From Bin80 sp965261255 (lineage in GTDB: Bacteria > Bacteroidota > Rhodothermia > Rhodothermales > Bin80): DNA of 64,000 nt. The stretch spans positions 2,170,001 to 2,234,000 of the forward strand of contig CBDHCQ010000004.1 in NCBI GenBank assembly GCA_965261255.1, read 5' to 3'. Position numbers and translations under genes: made by a program. This document shows, piece after piece, positions 25,985-35,521 of this stretch (position 1 is its first letter; each line of letters opens with the position of its first letter). The notes beneath the pieces were generated by a model. It was not told where the DNA came from. It saw only the letters and a list, made by a program, of their open reading frames with translations, and did no database searches.

Positions 25985-26635
25985 AACCAATCGGATGTAA
26001 CGTAGCCGTATCCGTCTTGCTTACATGTATTGCAACAACGGCCCTGCTACGCCCCCACAGCCCAATTACAGCTGTTTTGCCAATGGTGCCTATACCAGCG
26101 CTTGACGCTTGGATGCATGCTTGTTCTTCTCTTTGCCACCGAAATAGGCTTCGTCTATTTCCACCCCACCAGCCAGCAACGTGTTTTCTGTATCGCAGGC
26201 CTTACGGATGCGAAGCTCCATGAACCGCACTGTTTTCTGGGTAACACCCACTTCCTTTGCAAACTGGATACTGGAGAGTCCTTTCCGCGCAGTAGTCATC
26301 AGGTAGATTGGAATAGCCACTTCTGCAATGATACCTTGGGCTTCTCCATGACCATACCGGTCCAAACGCTGAATCTGCTTGTGCTGGCTGGATAATCCCC
26401 GTATTTGTACTGCATCCCGCCCGTGATTTCCCAAACCCAAGTACAGCCACAGCGAGGACAAACAGGTTCACTCCCCCAGCGCTGTTGCCTAATATAGCTC
26501 CGGCACGTATTTTCACCGGGAATCTTCTTGTAGAATCCTTAAACGCCAAGATAGTCTTTCATCGGTACAATTAAATGCTCCGTGTACCCTATTCAATTGT
26601 ACCAATAAATCTCAAAATTGCAAGGATTTGGTACA
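25985..26635 (-). pseudogene. IS1595-family transposase remnant (minus orientation)
   Basis: Read on the minus strand from the terminal TGTACCAAATCCTTGCA at 26635, this encodes most of an IS1595 transposase: the zinc ribbon CPRCGCTW, then KWLFQ / frameshift near 26318 / VAIPIYLMTTARKGLSS, FAKEVGVTQKTVRFMELRIRKA, VEIDEAYFGGKEKNKH (part of the catalytic DDE-like core), then a second frameshift near 26092 and GTIGKTAVIGLWGRS. The C-terminal part, with the remaining catalytic residues and the other terminal repeat, is missing where the cargo begins. Two frameshifts and a truncation make it inactive. Confidence 0.8.
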
Positions 26636-26669
26636 GTCAAGTATGTAATTCCCTTAATTTTGCTCAATC

Positions 26670-28166
26670 ATGAAGATAGAGCCGCCATACGGATTACGAC
26701 AACGCGTAGGCCTGTTCCTGGGGCCATTTTGGCTGATGTTGGTGATTGTGCTTCCTCCCCCCAGCGGACTGGAACTCGAAGCCTGGTATACAGCAGGCGC
26801 GGCTCTATTGATGGCCACGTGGTGGATCGCTGAATCTATCCCGATTCCCGCAACCTCCCTTCTCCCGCTGATCCTGTTTCCGATCATGGGTGTGAACACC
26901 ATACAGGATACCGCAGCGCCCTACGCACATCCTATCATTTTTCTGTTTATGGGAGGCTTCATCATCGCACTTGGAATGATGCGATGGGATTTGCACCGGC
27001 GCATCGCAATCTGGATTATTTCCCGCGCGGGTACGGGGCCACGGGCCCTGATTGCCGGATTCATGGCAGCAACCGCAGGACTTAGCATGTGGGTCAGCAA
27101 TACGGCAACGACCCTGATGATGCTGCCCGTTGCACTCTCTGTCATCACTCTGGCCGATGCTGAGGGAACAGTGGAGCGGTTCAAGCACCATTTTGCAGTT
27201 GCTTTACTCTTGGGCGTAGCTTATGCAGCCAATATTGGAGGGATGGGAACGCTCATCGGCACAATTCCCAACGCATTTATCAGCGCATTCTTCGAAAGTG
27301 AGTACGGATACACCATAACCTTCATAAAATGGCTCTCGGTTGGTGTGCCCGTTGTGCTCGTTGGTGTACCCTTGGTATTCTTCGCGATCACCCGACTACT
27401 TTACTCATTTGACAAACAGGATCTGATTGGAAGTAAATCAATCATCGCAAAGGAACAGCAAAAACTTGGTCCTATGAAGAAGGGCGAGAAAATTGTAGCC
27501 ACCGTATTCACTATTACCGCATTGCTATGGATCACACGTCCATTACTCGCTCCTATAATACCCGGGCTGACCGATGCAAATATCGCGATGCTCGGAGGAT
27601 TATCACTGTTTCTAATCCCGGTGGATTTCAAGCGTGGCATCTTCGCGCAGGATTGGGATACCGCCAAGAAGCTTCCGTGGGGGGCACTCATCCTGATTGG
27701 AGGCGGCCTGAGTCTCGCGGGCGCCGTTTCTGGAAGTGGTCTTGCAGCGTGGCTCGGTGAATCACTCCACCCGCTTCAACAGTTTCCCACGATCCTTATC
27801 GTTCTCGTTACAACAGGTGTCATTGTTTTTCTTACAGAGATTACGAGCAATACTGCCACCACAGCAACGTTCTTGCCGGTGCTTGCAGCTCTCGCCTTGG
27901 CCGTTGGGGAGAGCCCCCTGCTCCTGGCGGTGCCTGCCGCCCTAGGGGCTAGTTGCGCATTTATGCTGCCGGTTGCAACGCCCCCCAATGCTATCGTTTA
28001 TGGCAGTGGGCGCGTAACGGTCTTCGAAATGGCACGGGCAGGCTTTTTGCTCAACTTTGCATTACTTATAGTGATCACCGTGTGTGCATACTCAGTTGTG
28101 CTCTGGGTATTTGGAATTGATGTCGGAGTAATTCCAGACTGGGCAGCACAAAGCGCCTCGCCATAA
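26670..28166 (+). CDS. SLC13/DASS family sodium-coupled anion symporter
   Basis: 498 residues with about 11-12 membrane helices. Two SNT signatures mark the substrate and sodium sites: WVSNTATTLMM in the first half and ITSNTATTATFLP in the second, as in VcINDY-type carriers. It should import di- or tricarboxylates (or sulfate) with Na+. The start at 26670 is 35 bp after the right IS remnant, so its promoter region was probably remodelled by the insertion. It is followed by kdgK 47 bp downstream, which suggests uptake and use of organic or sugar acids together. Confidence 0.9.
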   Translation: MKIEPPYGLRQRVGLFLGPFWLMLVIVLPPPSGLELEAWYTAGAALLMATWWIAESIPIPATSLLPLILFPIMGVNTIQDTAAPYAHPIIFLFMGGFIIALGMMRWDLHRRIAIWIISRAGTGPRALIAGFMAATAGLSMWVSNTATTLMMLPVALSVITLADAEGTVERFKHHFAVALLLGVAYAANIGGMGTLIGTIPNAFISAFFESEYGYTITFIKWLSVGVPVVLVGVPLVFFAITRLLYSFDKQDLIGSKSIIAKEQQKLGPMKKGEKIVATVFTITALLWITRPLLAPIIPGLTDANIAMLGGLSLFLIPVDFKRGIFAQDWDTAKKLPWGALILIGGGLSLAGAVSGSGLAAWLGESLHPLQQFPTILIVLVTTGVIVFLTEITSNTATTATFLPVLAALALAVGESPLLLAVPAALGASCAFMLPVATPPNAIVYGSGRVTVFEMARAGFLLNFALLIVITVCAYSVVLWVFGIDVGVIPDWAAQSASP

Positions 28167-28213
28167 CATTAAACGTACATGCATGTCATTATCAAAACAA
28201 AATTAGATCATAA

Positions 28214-29248
28214 ATGAAACGCTGTGTCACTTTTGGCGAAATTATGCTGCGGCTTTCCCCGCCTGGGTTCCAGCGATTCGTGCAGGCCTCCTCATTTGAC
28301 GTGCGCTATGGCGGGGCTGAAGCGAATGTTGCGGCTTCACTGGCCGGATTTGGGATCCCCGTTCAATTTGTCTCACGCGTACCCTCGAATGAGTTAGGAA
28401 CTAGTGCAGTGCAAGCTGTACGTGCACTCGGGATTGGAACGCAATTTATCCAGCGCGGAGGCGAGCGCCTGGGGATCTACTTCCTAGAAACCGGCGCATC
28501 TGCACGTGCAAGCAAGGTTGTTTATGACCGCGCATATTCTGGCATCGCCTCTATCGAACCTGGAATGATCAACTGGGATGATGTCTTTGCCGGAGCAGGC
28601 TGGTTTCACTGGACTGGAATCACACCAGCGGTTTCTGAGGGAGCAGCGTTGACTGTAGCGGAGGCCCTCACAGCAGCGAGGCGTCACAACGTGACGGTCT
28701 CCGTTGATCTCAATTATCGTGGCAATTTGTGGAAATGGGGAAAGACTGCTGAAGAAGTAATGCCCGATCTGGTTGCTTCATGCAATGTTATCGTGGGTAA
28801 TGAGGAGGATGCCCATAAGGTCTTTGGTATTCACCCCGAGGGAGTTGAAGTAAAGAGCGGTCACCTGGATGCTTCCGCCTATGAATCAGTTGGCCGGCAG
28901 CTCATGGAGCAATTTCCGCGTTGCAAACGGGCTATCATCACACTGCGCAGCTCTATCAGTGCCTCACACAATGCCTGGTCCGGTGTCCTGTGGGATGGAT
29001 CAAAACTATTGTACGGACCCGAGTACGATATCACCCACATCGTTGATCGTGTTGGAGGGGGGGACTCGTTCGTAGGCGGCTTAATCTATGGACTCCTTAC
29101 CTTCGATGGTGACAATCAAAAAGCATTGAGCTTTGCCGTGGCCGCTTCCTGTCTCAAACACACCATACCCGGGGATTTCAATCTGGTGAGCGTGGCTGAG
29201 GTGGAAAAATTGCTCTCAGGAGATGCCTCCGGCAGGGTTACCCGCTAG
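28214..29248 (+). CDS. kdgK: PfkB-family sugar kinase, probably 2-keto-3-deoxygluconate kinase
   Basis: 344 residues. VTFGEIMLRLSPPGFQRFVQ and YGGAEANVAASLAGFG are the N-terminal features of KdgK rather than ribokinase or fructokinase; the C-terminal anion hole is GGGDSFVGGLIYG with catalytic Asp near residue 282. It phosphorylates 2-keto-3-deoxygluconate, made from uronic acids such as those in alginate or pectin, in the lower Entner-Doudoroff route. No KDPG aldolase is nearby. It is likely co-transcribed with the SLC13 transporter; the tRNA-Arg gene follows on the other strand. Confidence 0.85.
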   Translation: MKRCVTFGEIMLRLSPPGFQRFVQASSFDVRYGGAEANVAASLAGFGIPVQFVSRVPSNELGTSAVQAVRALGIGTQFIQRGGERLGIYFLETGASARASKVVYDRAYSGIASIEPGMINWDDVFAGAGWFHWTGITPAVSEGAALTVAEALTAARRHNVTVSVDLNYRGNLWKWGKTAEEVMPDLVASCNVIVGNEEDAHKVFGIHPEGVEVKSGHLDASAYESVGRQLMEQFPRCKRAIITLRSSISASHNAWSGVLWDGSKLLYGPEYDITHIVDRVGGGDSFVGGLIYGLLTFDGDNQKALSFAVAASCLKHTIPGDFNLVSVAEVEKLLSGDASGRVTR

Positions 29249-29292
29249 GCAATGCGTGCAATTTTTGGTGGACATTCCGTATCCACCGACAG

Positions 29293-29366
<74 letters not shown>

Positions 29367-29414
29367 GCTACAGCAGGCCTTGCTACCCTATTCACTAAAA
29401 GCTGTTCCAGGATT

Positions 29415-30470
29415 GTGGAAAATCCTAGTTTCGATGTAGTCGTTGCCGGTGCCGGACTAGGCGGTGCATGTGCAGCTTTGTGGCTCTCCGCTTCCAACCG
29501 TGTATTGCTTTTGTCGGGGACTGCTCCAGCTGCGTCCGGTGTTGCGGCGGGGCTGATCAACCCGTTTGCCGGACGGCGCGTTGCCCCGTCCTGGCATGCC
29601 AACCGTGCATATAAAGACCTTCTGGACACGCTTGCGCAGGCTGATGCAAGAAGTACTTATGACGCATGCGGTATTTTGCGAACGGCCTTGGACGAGGCAC
29701 AGTCTGTAAAACTGCGCTCATTGGTCCTGGAGCATGCTGACTCATTCGCTTGGCTACAACCTGATGAGGTACATTCCCTCTATCCGTATGTGTCCGCCCC
29801 TTTTGGTGCTGCAATTACCACCGGTGGAGTAGTTGATACGTCTAGAATGCTGGAGTACACCCACGGGACGATTGCGTCTCGCTGTACTGTCATGGCTTCC
29901 GATCTTGTTGGTTGGGAAGACACCGGATCTGGAGTGACTGTTGCCCTCAAATCAGGACCTTCCGTCCGTGGCTCAAAACTGATCCTTGCGCTCGGGGCAG
30001 GTTACAAGTCCTTTCCTGTACTCTCTGCATTGAATCTGCATTGTATCAAAGGTCAAATCGTTCGCGTACGCACTCCAGAGTCTTTTTCACACTCCATTCC
30101 GGTGAGTGGACATGGATATGTAGTTCCTCTGCGCAACACACTAATTCTCGGGACCACCTACGAGCATTCCTTTCAGAATGATCAACCCACAAAAGTGGGA
30201 TCCAAAAACATTCTCGCGCTAACACAGCAAATGGTACCCTGCATAGAGACAGCAGATATACTCAATACAGCAGCGGGGATTAGAGTAGGAGTCCCGGGAA
30301 CCCGGTTGCCAATGGTTGGCCCACTGTCTGGCAATGTGTGGGTCCTGACTGGACTTGGATCACAAGGGTTGTTGTTTGGCGCACATATCGGCCGCAACCT
30401 AGTAAACTGGATTACCAATCCTGAGCATGTTCCCAATGAGCTGCGTTTGCAGAAAAAACGACGGATTTGA
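29415..30470 (+). CDS. FAD-dependent oxidoreductase (DAO family)
   Basis: 351 residues from a GTG start. The dinucleotide-binding motif is VVVAGAGLGGACAALWL at the N-terminus, followed by INPFAGRRVAPSWH; KGQIVRVRTP and the C-terminal GVPGTRLPMVGPLSGNVWVLTGLGSQGLLFG match glycine/D-amino-acid oxidase-like proteins. The HAN-type 'NPFAGRR' segment resembles the C-terminal oxidase part of MnmC, but there is no methyltransferase domain, so the substrate is open. It is preceded by the tRNA-Arg gene on the other strand, and the aldolase gene follows 91 bp later. Confidence 0.82.
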   Translation: MENPSFDVVVAGAGLGGACAALWLSASNRVLLLSGTAPAASGVAAGLINPFAGRRVAPSWHANRAYKDLLDTLAQADARSTYDACGILRTALDEAQSVKLRSLVLEHADSFAWLQPDEVHSLYPYVSAPFGAAITTGGVVDTSRMLEYTHGTIASRCTVMASDLVGWEDTGSGVTVALKSGPSVRGSKLILALGAGYKSFPVLSALNLHCIKGQIVRVRTPESFSHSIPVSGHGYVVPLRNTLILGTTYEHSFQNDQPTKVGSKNILALTQQMVPCIETADILNTAAGIRVGVPGTRLPMVGPLSGNVWVLTGLGSQGLLFGAHIGRNLVNWITNPEHVPNELRLQKKRRI

Positions 30471-30561
30471 GTAACCTTTCCCTTCGAATAGTCGTTGAAA
30501 GCCCGGATACTCCTAAATTTGGGGATCTGCATTTTTCACAACCTAACCTACAAGTACAACC

Positions 30562-31641
30562 ATGTCGGAAGTTATGAGCACCGATACCGCTGCTATACTC
30601 GAAGATTCTGCAGAAAATCTCTTAACGCATAAGTGCGAGACGATCCCGCAGGAGAATCTGTATTTGCCCGGCCCGAACTTTGTGGATGATGTTTGGGCAG
30701 CATCTGATCGAACCCCTCGTGTACTGCGTTCGCTGCAGACACTTTTCGGTTCGGGCCGACTCTCTGGAACAGGCTACGTCTCCATCCTTCCTGTTGACCA
30801 GGGAATTGAGCACTCTGCCGGCGCTTCCTTTGCCAAGAACCCCATTTACTTTGATCCCGAGAATATCGTCCGCCTGGCTATCGAAGGGGGATGTAATGGC
30901 GTTGCCTCAACCTACGGTGTCCTAGGATCAATCGCACGCAAGTATGCGCACAAGATCCCCTTCATTTTGAAATTCAACCACAACGAGTTGTTAAGCTATC
31001 CCAACTCACACGATCAGGTGCCCTTTGCGAGTATTCAAAATGCCTGGGATATGGGTTGCGTTGGTGTAGGAGCCACCGTCTACTTTGGCTCCGAAAACTC
31101 CAACCGTCAGCTACAGGAAGTTTCAGAGGCGTTTGCCCTTGCGCATGAGCTTGGCATGCTAACGATCCTTTGGTGCTACGTGCGCAACAGCGCCTTCAAG
31201 GTTAATGGCGTAAACCACGAGGCCTCTGCGGATCTCACTGGACAGGCCAATCATCTGGGGGTGACCATAGAAGCGGATATCATCAAACAAAAGCAGCCCA
31301 CTTCAAATGGAGGTTACCGTGCCCTGAATTATGGCGGCTCCAGCTATGGTAAGTTTGATGAACGTATTTATACACATCTGGCAAGCGACCATCCAATTGA
31401 TCTGACCAGATATCAGGTTGCCAACTGCTATATGGGGCGTTGTGGACTGATCAATTCTGGCGGTGCTTCAGGTTCGAATGATTTGCAGCAGGCGGTGAAA
31501 ACTGCTGTCATCAACAAACGAGCCGGCGGCATGGGTCTGATCTCCGGGCGCAAGGCCTTCCAGCGCCCGATGAAGGACGGTGTAGGTATCCTTAATGCTA
31601 TTCAAGATGTCTACCTTGACAAATCTGTAACTGTCGCCTAG
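30562..31641 (+). CDS. fbaB: Class I fructose-bisphosphate aldolase (DhnA/FbaB type)
   Basis: 359 residues. SILPVDQGIEHSAGASFAKNP, FILKFNHNELLSYPN, GATVYFGSE and GGMGLISGRKAFQRP are features of the bacterial/archaeal class I aldolase family, which forms a Schiff base with lysine and needs no metal. It cleaves fructose 1,6-bisphosphate in glycolysis and gluconeogenesis. The N-terminal ~25 residues before PQENLYLPG are variable and the ATG four codons in is possible too. Standalone gene. Confidence 0.9.
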   Translation: MSEVMSTDTAAILEDSAENLLTHKCETIPQENLYLPGPNFVDDVWAASDRTPRVLRSLQTLFGSGRLSGTGYVSILPVDQGIEHSAGASFAKNPIYFDPENIVRLAIEGGCNGVASTYGVLGSIARKYAHKIPFILKFNHNELLSYPNSHDQVPFASIQNAWDMGCVGVGATVYFGSENSNRQLQEVSEAFALAHELGMLTILWCYVRNSAFKVNGVNHEASADLTGQANHLGVTIEADIIKQKQPTSNGGYRALNYGGSSYGKFDERIYTHLASDHPIDLTRYQVANCYMGRCGLINSGGASGSNDLQQAVKTAVINKRAGGMGLISGRKAFQRPMKDGVGILNAIQDVYLDKSVTVA

Positions 31642-31837
31642 AAGCATAAAACAGCCGTTGTAACGCTGCGAGGGTAGACCTGTAGCCCCATTCTTTAATA
31701 GAAAGGTATGCGCCCAAAACGCTGGCAAATTCGCTCAGCAAAGAGGGCCAGCTGCAACTATACCACGGAAGGAGTGCACTGGAAGGGGTGCAGTTTGATT
31801 CTGCATCCCAATTTAGCAAGAGCGGTAAGGAATCGAG

Positions 31838-32698
31838 TCAATTCGGTTCCTGCCGAACTACTTCCACATGAGTGACAAGCTCGGAATTTAATGCGCCACT
31901 GAATACGCCGCGTACTGGAGGGACATCACCATAATCCCTTCCGATTGCAACCCGGATATGGCGCTCATCGCAGTCATCATCGTTGACTGGATCCACACCA
32001 AACCATCCTGCATCCGGCAGCCAGCACTCAACCCACGCGTGACTCTCATTGTGTTCGACAGCATTGTTGTCTGGTCCGAGGTATCCTGACACGTAACGCG
32101 AGGGAATACCCCAACTCCGCAATATTGAAATCATCACATGAGCATAGTCCTGGCACACGCCCCGACCACCTTCAAGTATATGATCTATCGGCGACTGCGC
32201 TGAGGTGCTCCCGGGCTCATAGACAAAGGCTGCGCGTAGTGCCGCTTTAAGGTTTCGTATACTGTTCAAGGGAGTACTGCCTTTCTCTATCCCAAATTCA
32301 TTCATGAACCGCTTCAACTTAGCGGACGATGGCCGTGCGAAGTGACTAGGCTGGAGCATCATCCACTGTTGCGGGGCACGTATGGCAGATTCAAGCGAGG
32401 TCCAGCTTAGGGCGTCTAGAGATTTGGGCAGCGGAGGTTGGCGAACCACATCGACCTCAGAGAGCGCACGGATTTGCAGTTCGCGATGTGGACTGGGCCG
32501 GTCAAAAAAATGCCCCCGATTACCGTAAGAGCCGATAAAAGTAAAGATGGCTCCCCCTGGATCAGTGCCAAGCGAAAAGCTGCGAACCAATTGGCTAAGA
32601 TTGCGAGCAGGTGCCAGAAAAAGCGTAATCACCGACCCAGTCACTGCACTTTCGTACGTGAATTTCAACTCGTGGCGTATTGTATAACGGGCATTCAT
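31838..32698 (-). CDS. Transglutaminase-like protein
   Basis: 286 residues. An N-terminal beta-rich domain (YTIRHELKFTYESAVTGSV) precedes a transglutaminase core with the Cys in GGRGVCQDYAHV, the His in NESHAWVECWLP and the Asp in GVDPVND, giving a complete Cys-His-Asp triad. Last gene of a three-gene operon with the alpha-E and permuted ATP-grasp genes; its ATG overlaps the previous stop (ATGA). This gene set is conserved in many bacteria and has been proposed, from comparative genomics of amidoligases, to make or process a peptide-like product, but no product is known. Confidence 0.88.
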   Translation of the reverse strand: MNARYTIRHELKFTYESAVTGSVITLFLAPARNLSQLVRSFSLGTDPGGAIFTFIGSYGNRGHFFDRPSPHRELQIRALSEVDVVRQPPLPKSLDALSWTSLESAIRAPQQWMMLQPSHFARPSSAKLKRFMNEFGIEKGSTPLNSIRNLKAALRAAFVYEPGSTSAQSPIDHILEGGRGVCQDYAHVMISILRSWGIPSRYVSGYLGPDNNAVEHNESHAWVECWLPDAGWFGVDPVNDDDCDERHIRVAIGRDYGDVPPVRGVFSGALNSELVTHVEVVRQEPN

Positions 32699-33663
32699 GA
32701 CGGTAGTCCCCGCTCCAACGGATAATCAACATATTCCGCTATGATGAGATCGTGCATTTCGCGGCAATCCTCAGCAAAGTCTGCCAAGAAATCCCACGTA
32801 TCCACATGCTCGGTGGATGCCTGCAAGTCGGTCTCGATTGCGGCGGCCAAGCGCAATGCATGGCGGTGCGGTGCTCTTAGCGGATAACGTCCCCCCGCCG
32901 GATCTATACCCGACAGTAGAGACTGAACGCGCCGGATTACGAAACTTAGAGAATGCGGAATCTCAGGATTGGATAACAGGAATGCACGAACATGTGCAGG
33001 CCGAACAACCATTGAATGCGTTCGGCAATAAGCCTCGTAGGCAGCACACACTTCTAGCAGTCCTGTCCACATTTGATAATCCCCATCTGAAGGACGGGAC
33101 CATGATAGCAATAGGGATGTCTGACGTTGCAGCCGCTCGACAAAACGGCCAAGCACAAGGAACCGCCAAGCATCGTCTCTTGACATCCTAGCTTCAATGA
33201 CACCGGACAAAAGCCGCAGTCGGTCTATGACCCCCGCCGGCAGTCTGTTGGGTCCTTGAGCCCAATACTCCGCAAAGTCGCAATCCCGGAGCCAGAAAAA
33301 GCCGTCGTTGAGGCATGTCCAAACCCGAACCGGTAGCCATGGACGAAGCTGCTTGGCATTGTCGCGTGCGTTGACCCAGCTCTGGATGATAGCATTCGGG
33401 TTTGCAGGGTCCTCAATCAGGTAAGCGGCAAGCGCAAAGGCATCAGCAACCAAAAAGGCTTCTGCATCGTCAGTTACGGTGAGTGATACAGGAGGCGGCT
33501 GCCCGAGCGCTGCGTACAGGGCCTGCCAGCCATGTGCCAGCACGTCAGCCGGCGTATCAACCAGGCGTGCAAGATGATAGTCGAGCAAGCGCGCTGTGTG
33601 CTCAGCACGCTCGAAATATCGACCCATCCAATAAAAATCCGCAGCGGCTCTAGCCAGCATCAT
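32695..33663 (-). CDS. Alpha-E domain protein (DUF403)
   Basis: 322 residues, all helical. It starts MMLARAAADFYWMGRYFERAEHTARLL, the family signature 'W-x-GRY-x-ERAE-x-x-AR', and shows DAWRFLVLGRFVERLQRQT in the middle. Alpha-E proteins occur almost only with permuted ATP-grasp and transglutaminase genes and probably act as a scaffold or accessory subunit. Both its start and its stop overlap neighbouring genes by four bases (ATGA), so the operon is translationally coupled. Confidence 0.88.
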   Translation of the reverse strand: MMLARAAADFYWMGRYFERAEHTARLLDYHLARLVDTPADVLAHGWQALYAALGQPPPVSLTVTDDAEAFLVADAFALAAYLIEDPANPNAIIQSWVNARDNAKQLRPWLPVRVWTCLNDGFFWLRDCDFAEYWAQGPNRLPAGVIDRLRLLSGVIEARMSRDDAWRFLVLGRFVERLQRQTSLLLSWSRPSDGDYQMWTGLLEVCAAYEAYCRTHSMVVRPAHVRAFLLSNPEIPHSLSFVIRRVQSLLSGIDPAGGRYPLRAPHRHALRLAAAIETDLQASTEHVDTWDFLADFAEDCREMHDLIIAEYVDYPLERGLPS

Positions 33664-35285
33664 ACATCCCTTTTCTCCTCGTTAATCACCCATAAGTCCT
33701 TGCAGCCTCCGCCCTGACTCGAGTTAACAACTAAGCTTCCCCGCCGAAGCGCGACACGGCAGAGCCCTCCCGGTGCTATCCAAGTGTCTTCTTTTCCTTG
33801 CAGCACAAAGGGACGAACATCCACATGGCGCGGCTCCAGCTTTCCGTCGGTGAAGCACGCTGCACGTGAAAGTGCGAGCGTCGGCTGAGAAATGAAATTC
33901 GCCGGATCGGTTCGCAGCCGCTCGGCAAAATCCTCTTTCTCCTTTGTCGATGCATGTGGTCCGACCAACATCCCGTACCCCCCGGATCCCCCAACCTCCT
34001 TCACAACCAATTTGTCAAGATTTTCCAATGTATAAGTTAACCCCTCGGTAGTCCTGCAGAGGTGAGTCTCGACATTAGCAAGAATCGGCTCCTCGGCAAG
34101 AAAATACCGAATGAGGTCGGGCACATAGGCATAAAGCGCCTTATCATCAGCTACGCCTGTACCGGGAGCATTGGCAATTACGACGTTACCCGCCCTGTAT
34201 GCATGAAATAGGCCTGGCACTCCCAAGAGAGAATCGCTACGAAAAGTCACCGGATCTAGAAAGTCGTCATCCACTCTTCGGTAGATCACATCGATTCTCT
34301 TAAGCCCCGTGACGGTTCGCATGAATACTAGACCGTCATGTACGACCAAGTCGCGTCCCTCAACGAGCTCGGCGCCCATCTCACCCGCGAGAAAGGCGTG
34401 TTCGTAGTATGCTGAGTTGTACTGGCCGGGGGTCAGCACTGCTACCCGCGGCGTCTGTGTCCAAGTCACGAGTGAAGCTAGTTGGGAGTACAGCCGCCCT
34501 GGATATGGAAGAACCTCCCGCACATTATGTGCCCGGTACAGTCGTGGCATTGCTTGCTTTATTGCAGCACGACAAGCGAGCATGTACGAGACTCCAGACG
34601 GCACACGGAGATTGTCCTCGAGAACGGCAAATCCATCGCGTGTACGGACTATGTCGGTGCCGCAAATGGACACATAGGCATCATGGGGGACCTTTGTGTC
34701 CAGCATCTCCATGCGATACTGAGGACATCCCAAAACCAAGTCATGGGGCACGATACCGTCGCGCAACGACCTCCCTTCGTGGTAGATATCCTTCAGGAAC
34801 AGATTAAGTGCGTGCAAGCGCTGTCGAAGTCCCCGATCAATATGGTCCCATTCAGAAGCAGTTATGACTCGCGGTACACAGTCAATAGGAATAATCTGTT
34901 CGGCAGCTTCTTCTGCACCGATGACGGTGAAGGTGATCCCCTCATGAAGGAATTGCCGCCGAACACCGTCCTGAAGCTGCATCAACTGCTCCGGAGTGGC
35001 GTTGTTAAGTGCCGTGCCTAATTGCTCCGTTGCCGTCCGCAACGTCCCATCGCTGCGGAACATCTCGTCACGAAAACGGCTGTCTATTGCATAATGGGTA
35101 AACGCCCCCGTGCCGGCAACAGCGGGACTGGCCACGCTTGGCCTTGCGCGATCGAAAGATAGGTGCGCGGAGGTGCCCAAATTACCCGGGCTCGGTGTGG
35201 GTGCCGTCACTGATGTATCTGTTTTCGACACCATCTCATGTTCCGCAAAAGTTACTTCTTGAGACTGTTGCACGAAGGCGCTCAA
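33660..35285 (-). CDS. Circularly permuted type 2 ATP-grasp protein
   Basis: 541 residues. The core, from GTLRTATEQLG through VPRVITASEWDHIDRGLRQR, GVSYMLACRAAI and LVVKEVGGSGGYGML, matches the DUF404/DUF407 ATP-grasp ligases, which have the ATP-binding halves in permuted order. They are thought to join amino acids through carboxyl-phosphate chemistry. The TTG at 35285 overlaps the small upstream gene in a TTGA quartet; the ATG at 35237 is an alternative and would remove 16 poorly conserved residues. First enzyme gene of the operon. Confidence 0.88.
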   Translation of the reverse strand: MSAFVQQSQEVTFAEHEMVSKTDTSVTAPTPSPGNLGTSAHLSFDRARPSVASPAVAGTGAFTHYAIDSRFRDEMFRSDGTLRTATEQLGTALNNATPEQLMQLQDGVRRQFLHEGITFTVIGAEEAAEQIIPIDCVPRVITASEWDHIDRGLRQRLHALNLFLKDIYHEGRSLRDGIVPHDLVLGCPQYRMEMLDTKVPHDAYVSICGTDIVRTRDGFAVLEDNLRVPSGVSYMLACRAAIKQAMPRLYRAHNVREVLPYPGRLYSQLASLVTWTQTPRVAVLTPGQYNSAYYEHAFLAGEMGAELVEGRDLVVHDGLVFMRTVTGLKRIDVIYRRVDDDFLDPVTFRSDSLLGVPGLFHAYRAGNVVIANAPGTGVADDKALYAYVPDLIRYFLAEEPILANVETHLCRTTEGLTYTLENLDKLVVKEVGGSGGYGMLVGPHASTKEKEDFAERLRTDPANFISQPTLALSRAACFTDGKLEPRHVDVRPFVLQGKEDTWIAPGGLCRVALRRGSLVVNSSQGGGCKDLWVINEEKRDV

Positions 35286-35521
35286 TAGTCCCTAACTTGA
35301 ATGCTTCGATACCAGTCTAAACCGCGTTGAAATACAACAGGACTCAAGACCAAGAACATAAGTCCTACACCTATACTAGGAAAGCCTGAAAAACTCCAAA
35401 CGATTGAAATACAAATAGCTAAAGCGGCAAATGCTACGAAGAATTTATCTCGCTCGGACGCAGGGTTTACGAACTTGACCCATAAAAACCAAGCCACAAT
35501 TAAAACCGCTGATAAAAACAT
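35282..35521 (-). CDS. Small membrane protein upstream of ATP-grasp operon
   Basis: 79 residues with three hydrophobic segments (about 3-17, 27-44 and 49-65) and a polar end YRSIQVRDY. An AGGTG ribosome site lies five bases before the ATG. Its stop overlaps the TTG start of the ATP-grasp gene, so it may be the first gene of that operon. The overall shape (short helix, basic loop, two helices) resembles the three paralogs at 15-18 kb, but I see no convincing sequence match. Function unknown. Confidence 0.5.
   Translation of the reverse strand: MFLSAVLIVAWFLWVKFVNPASERDKFFVAFAALAICISIVWSFSGFPSIGVGLMFLVLSPVVFQRGLDWYRSIQVRDY

Noticed and set aside
26202..26549. Minus-strand 115-codon frame as a separate gene
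   Set aside because: It is an out-of-frame reading of the frameshifted IS1595 transposase.
28170..28200. ACATGCATGT palindrome as terminator of the SLC13 gene
   Set aside because: The stem is too short, with no T-run, and kdgK follows closely on the same strand.
31598..31819. Minus-strand 73-codon frame between aldolase and transglutaminase genes
   Set aside because: It overlaps the aldolase 3' end, has no ribosome site and no recognisable motif.
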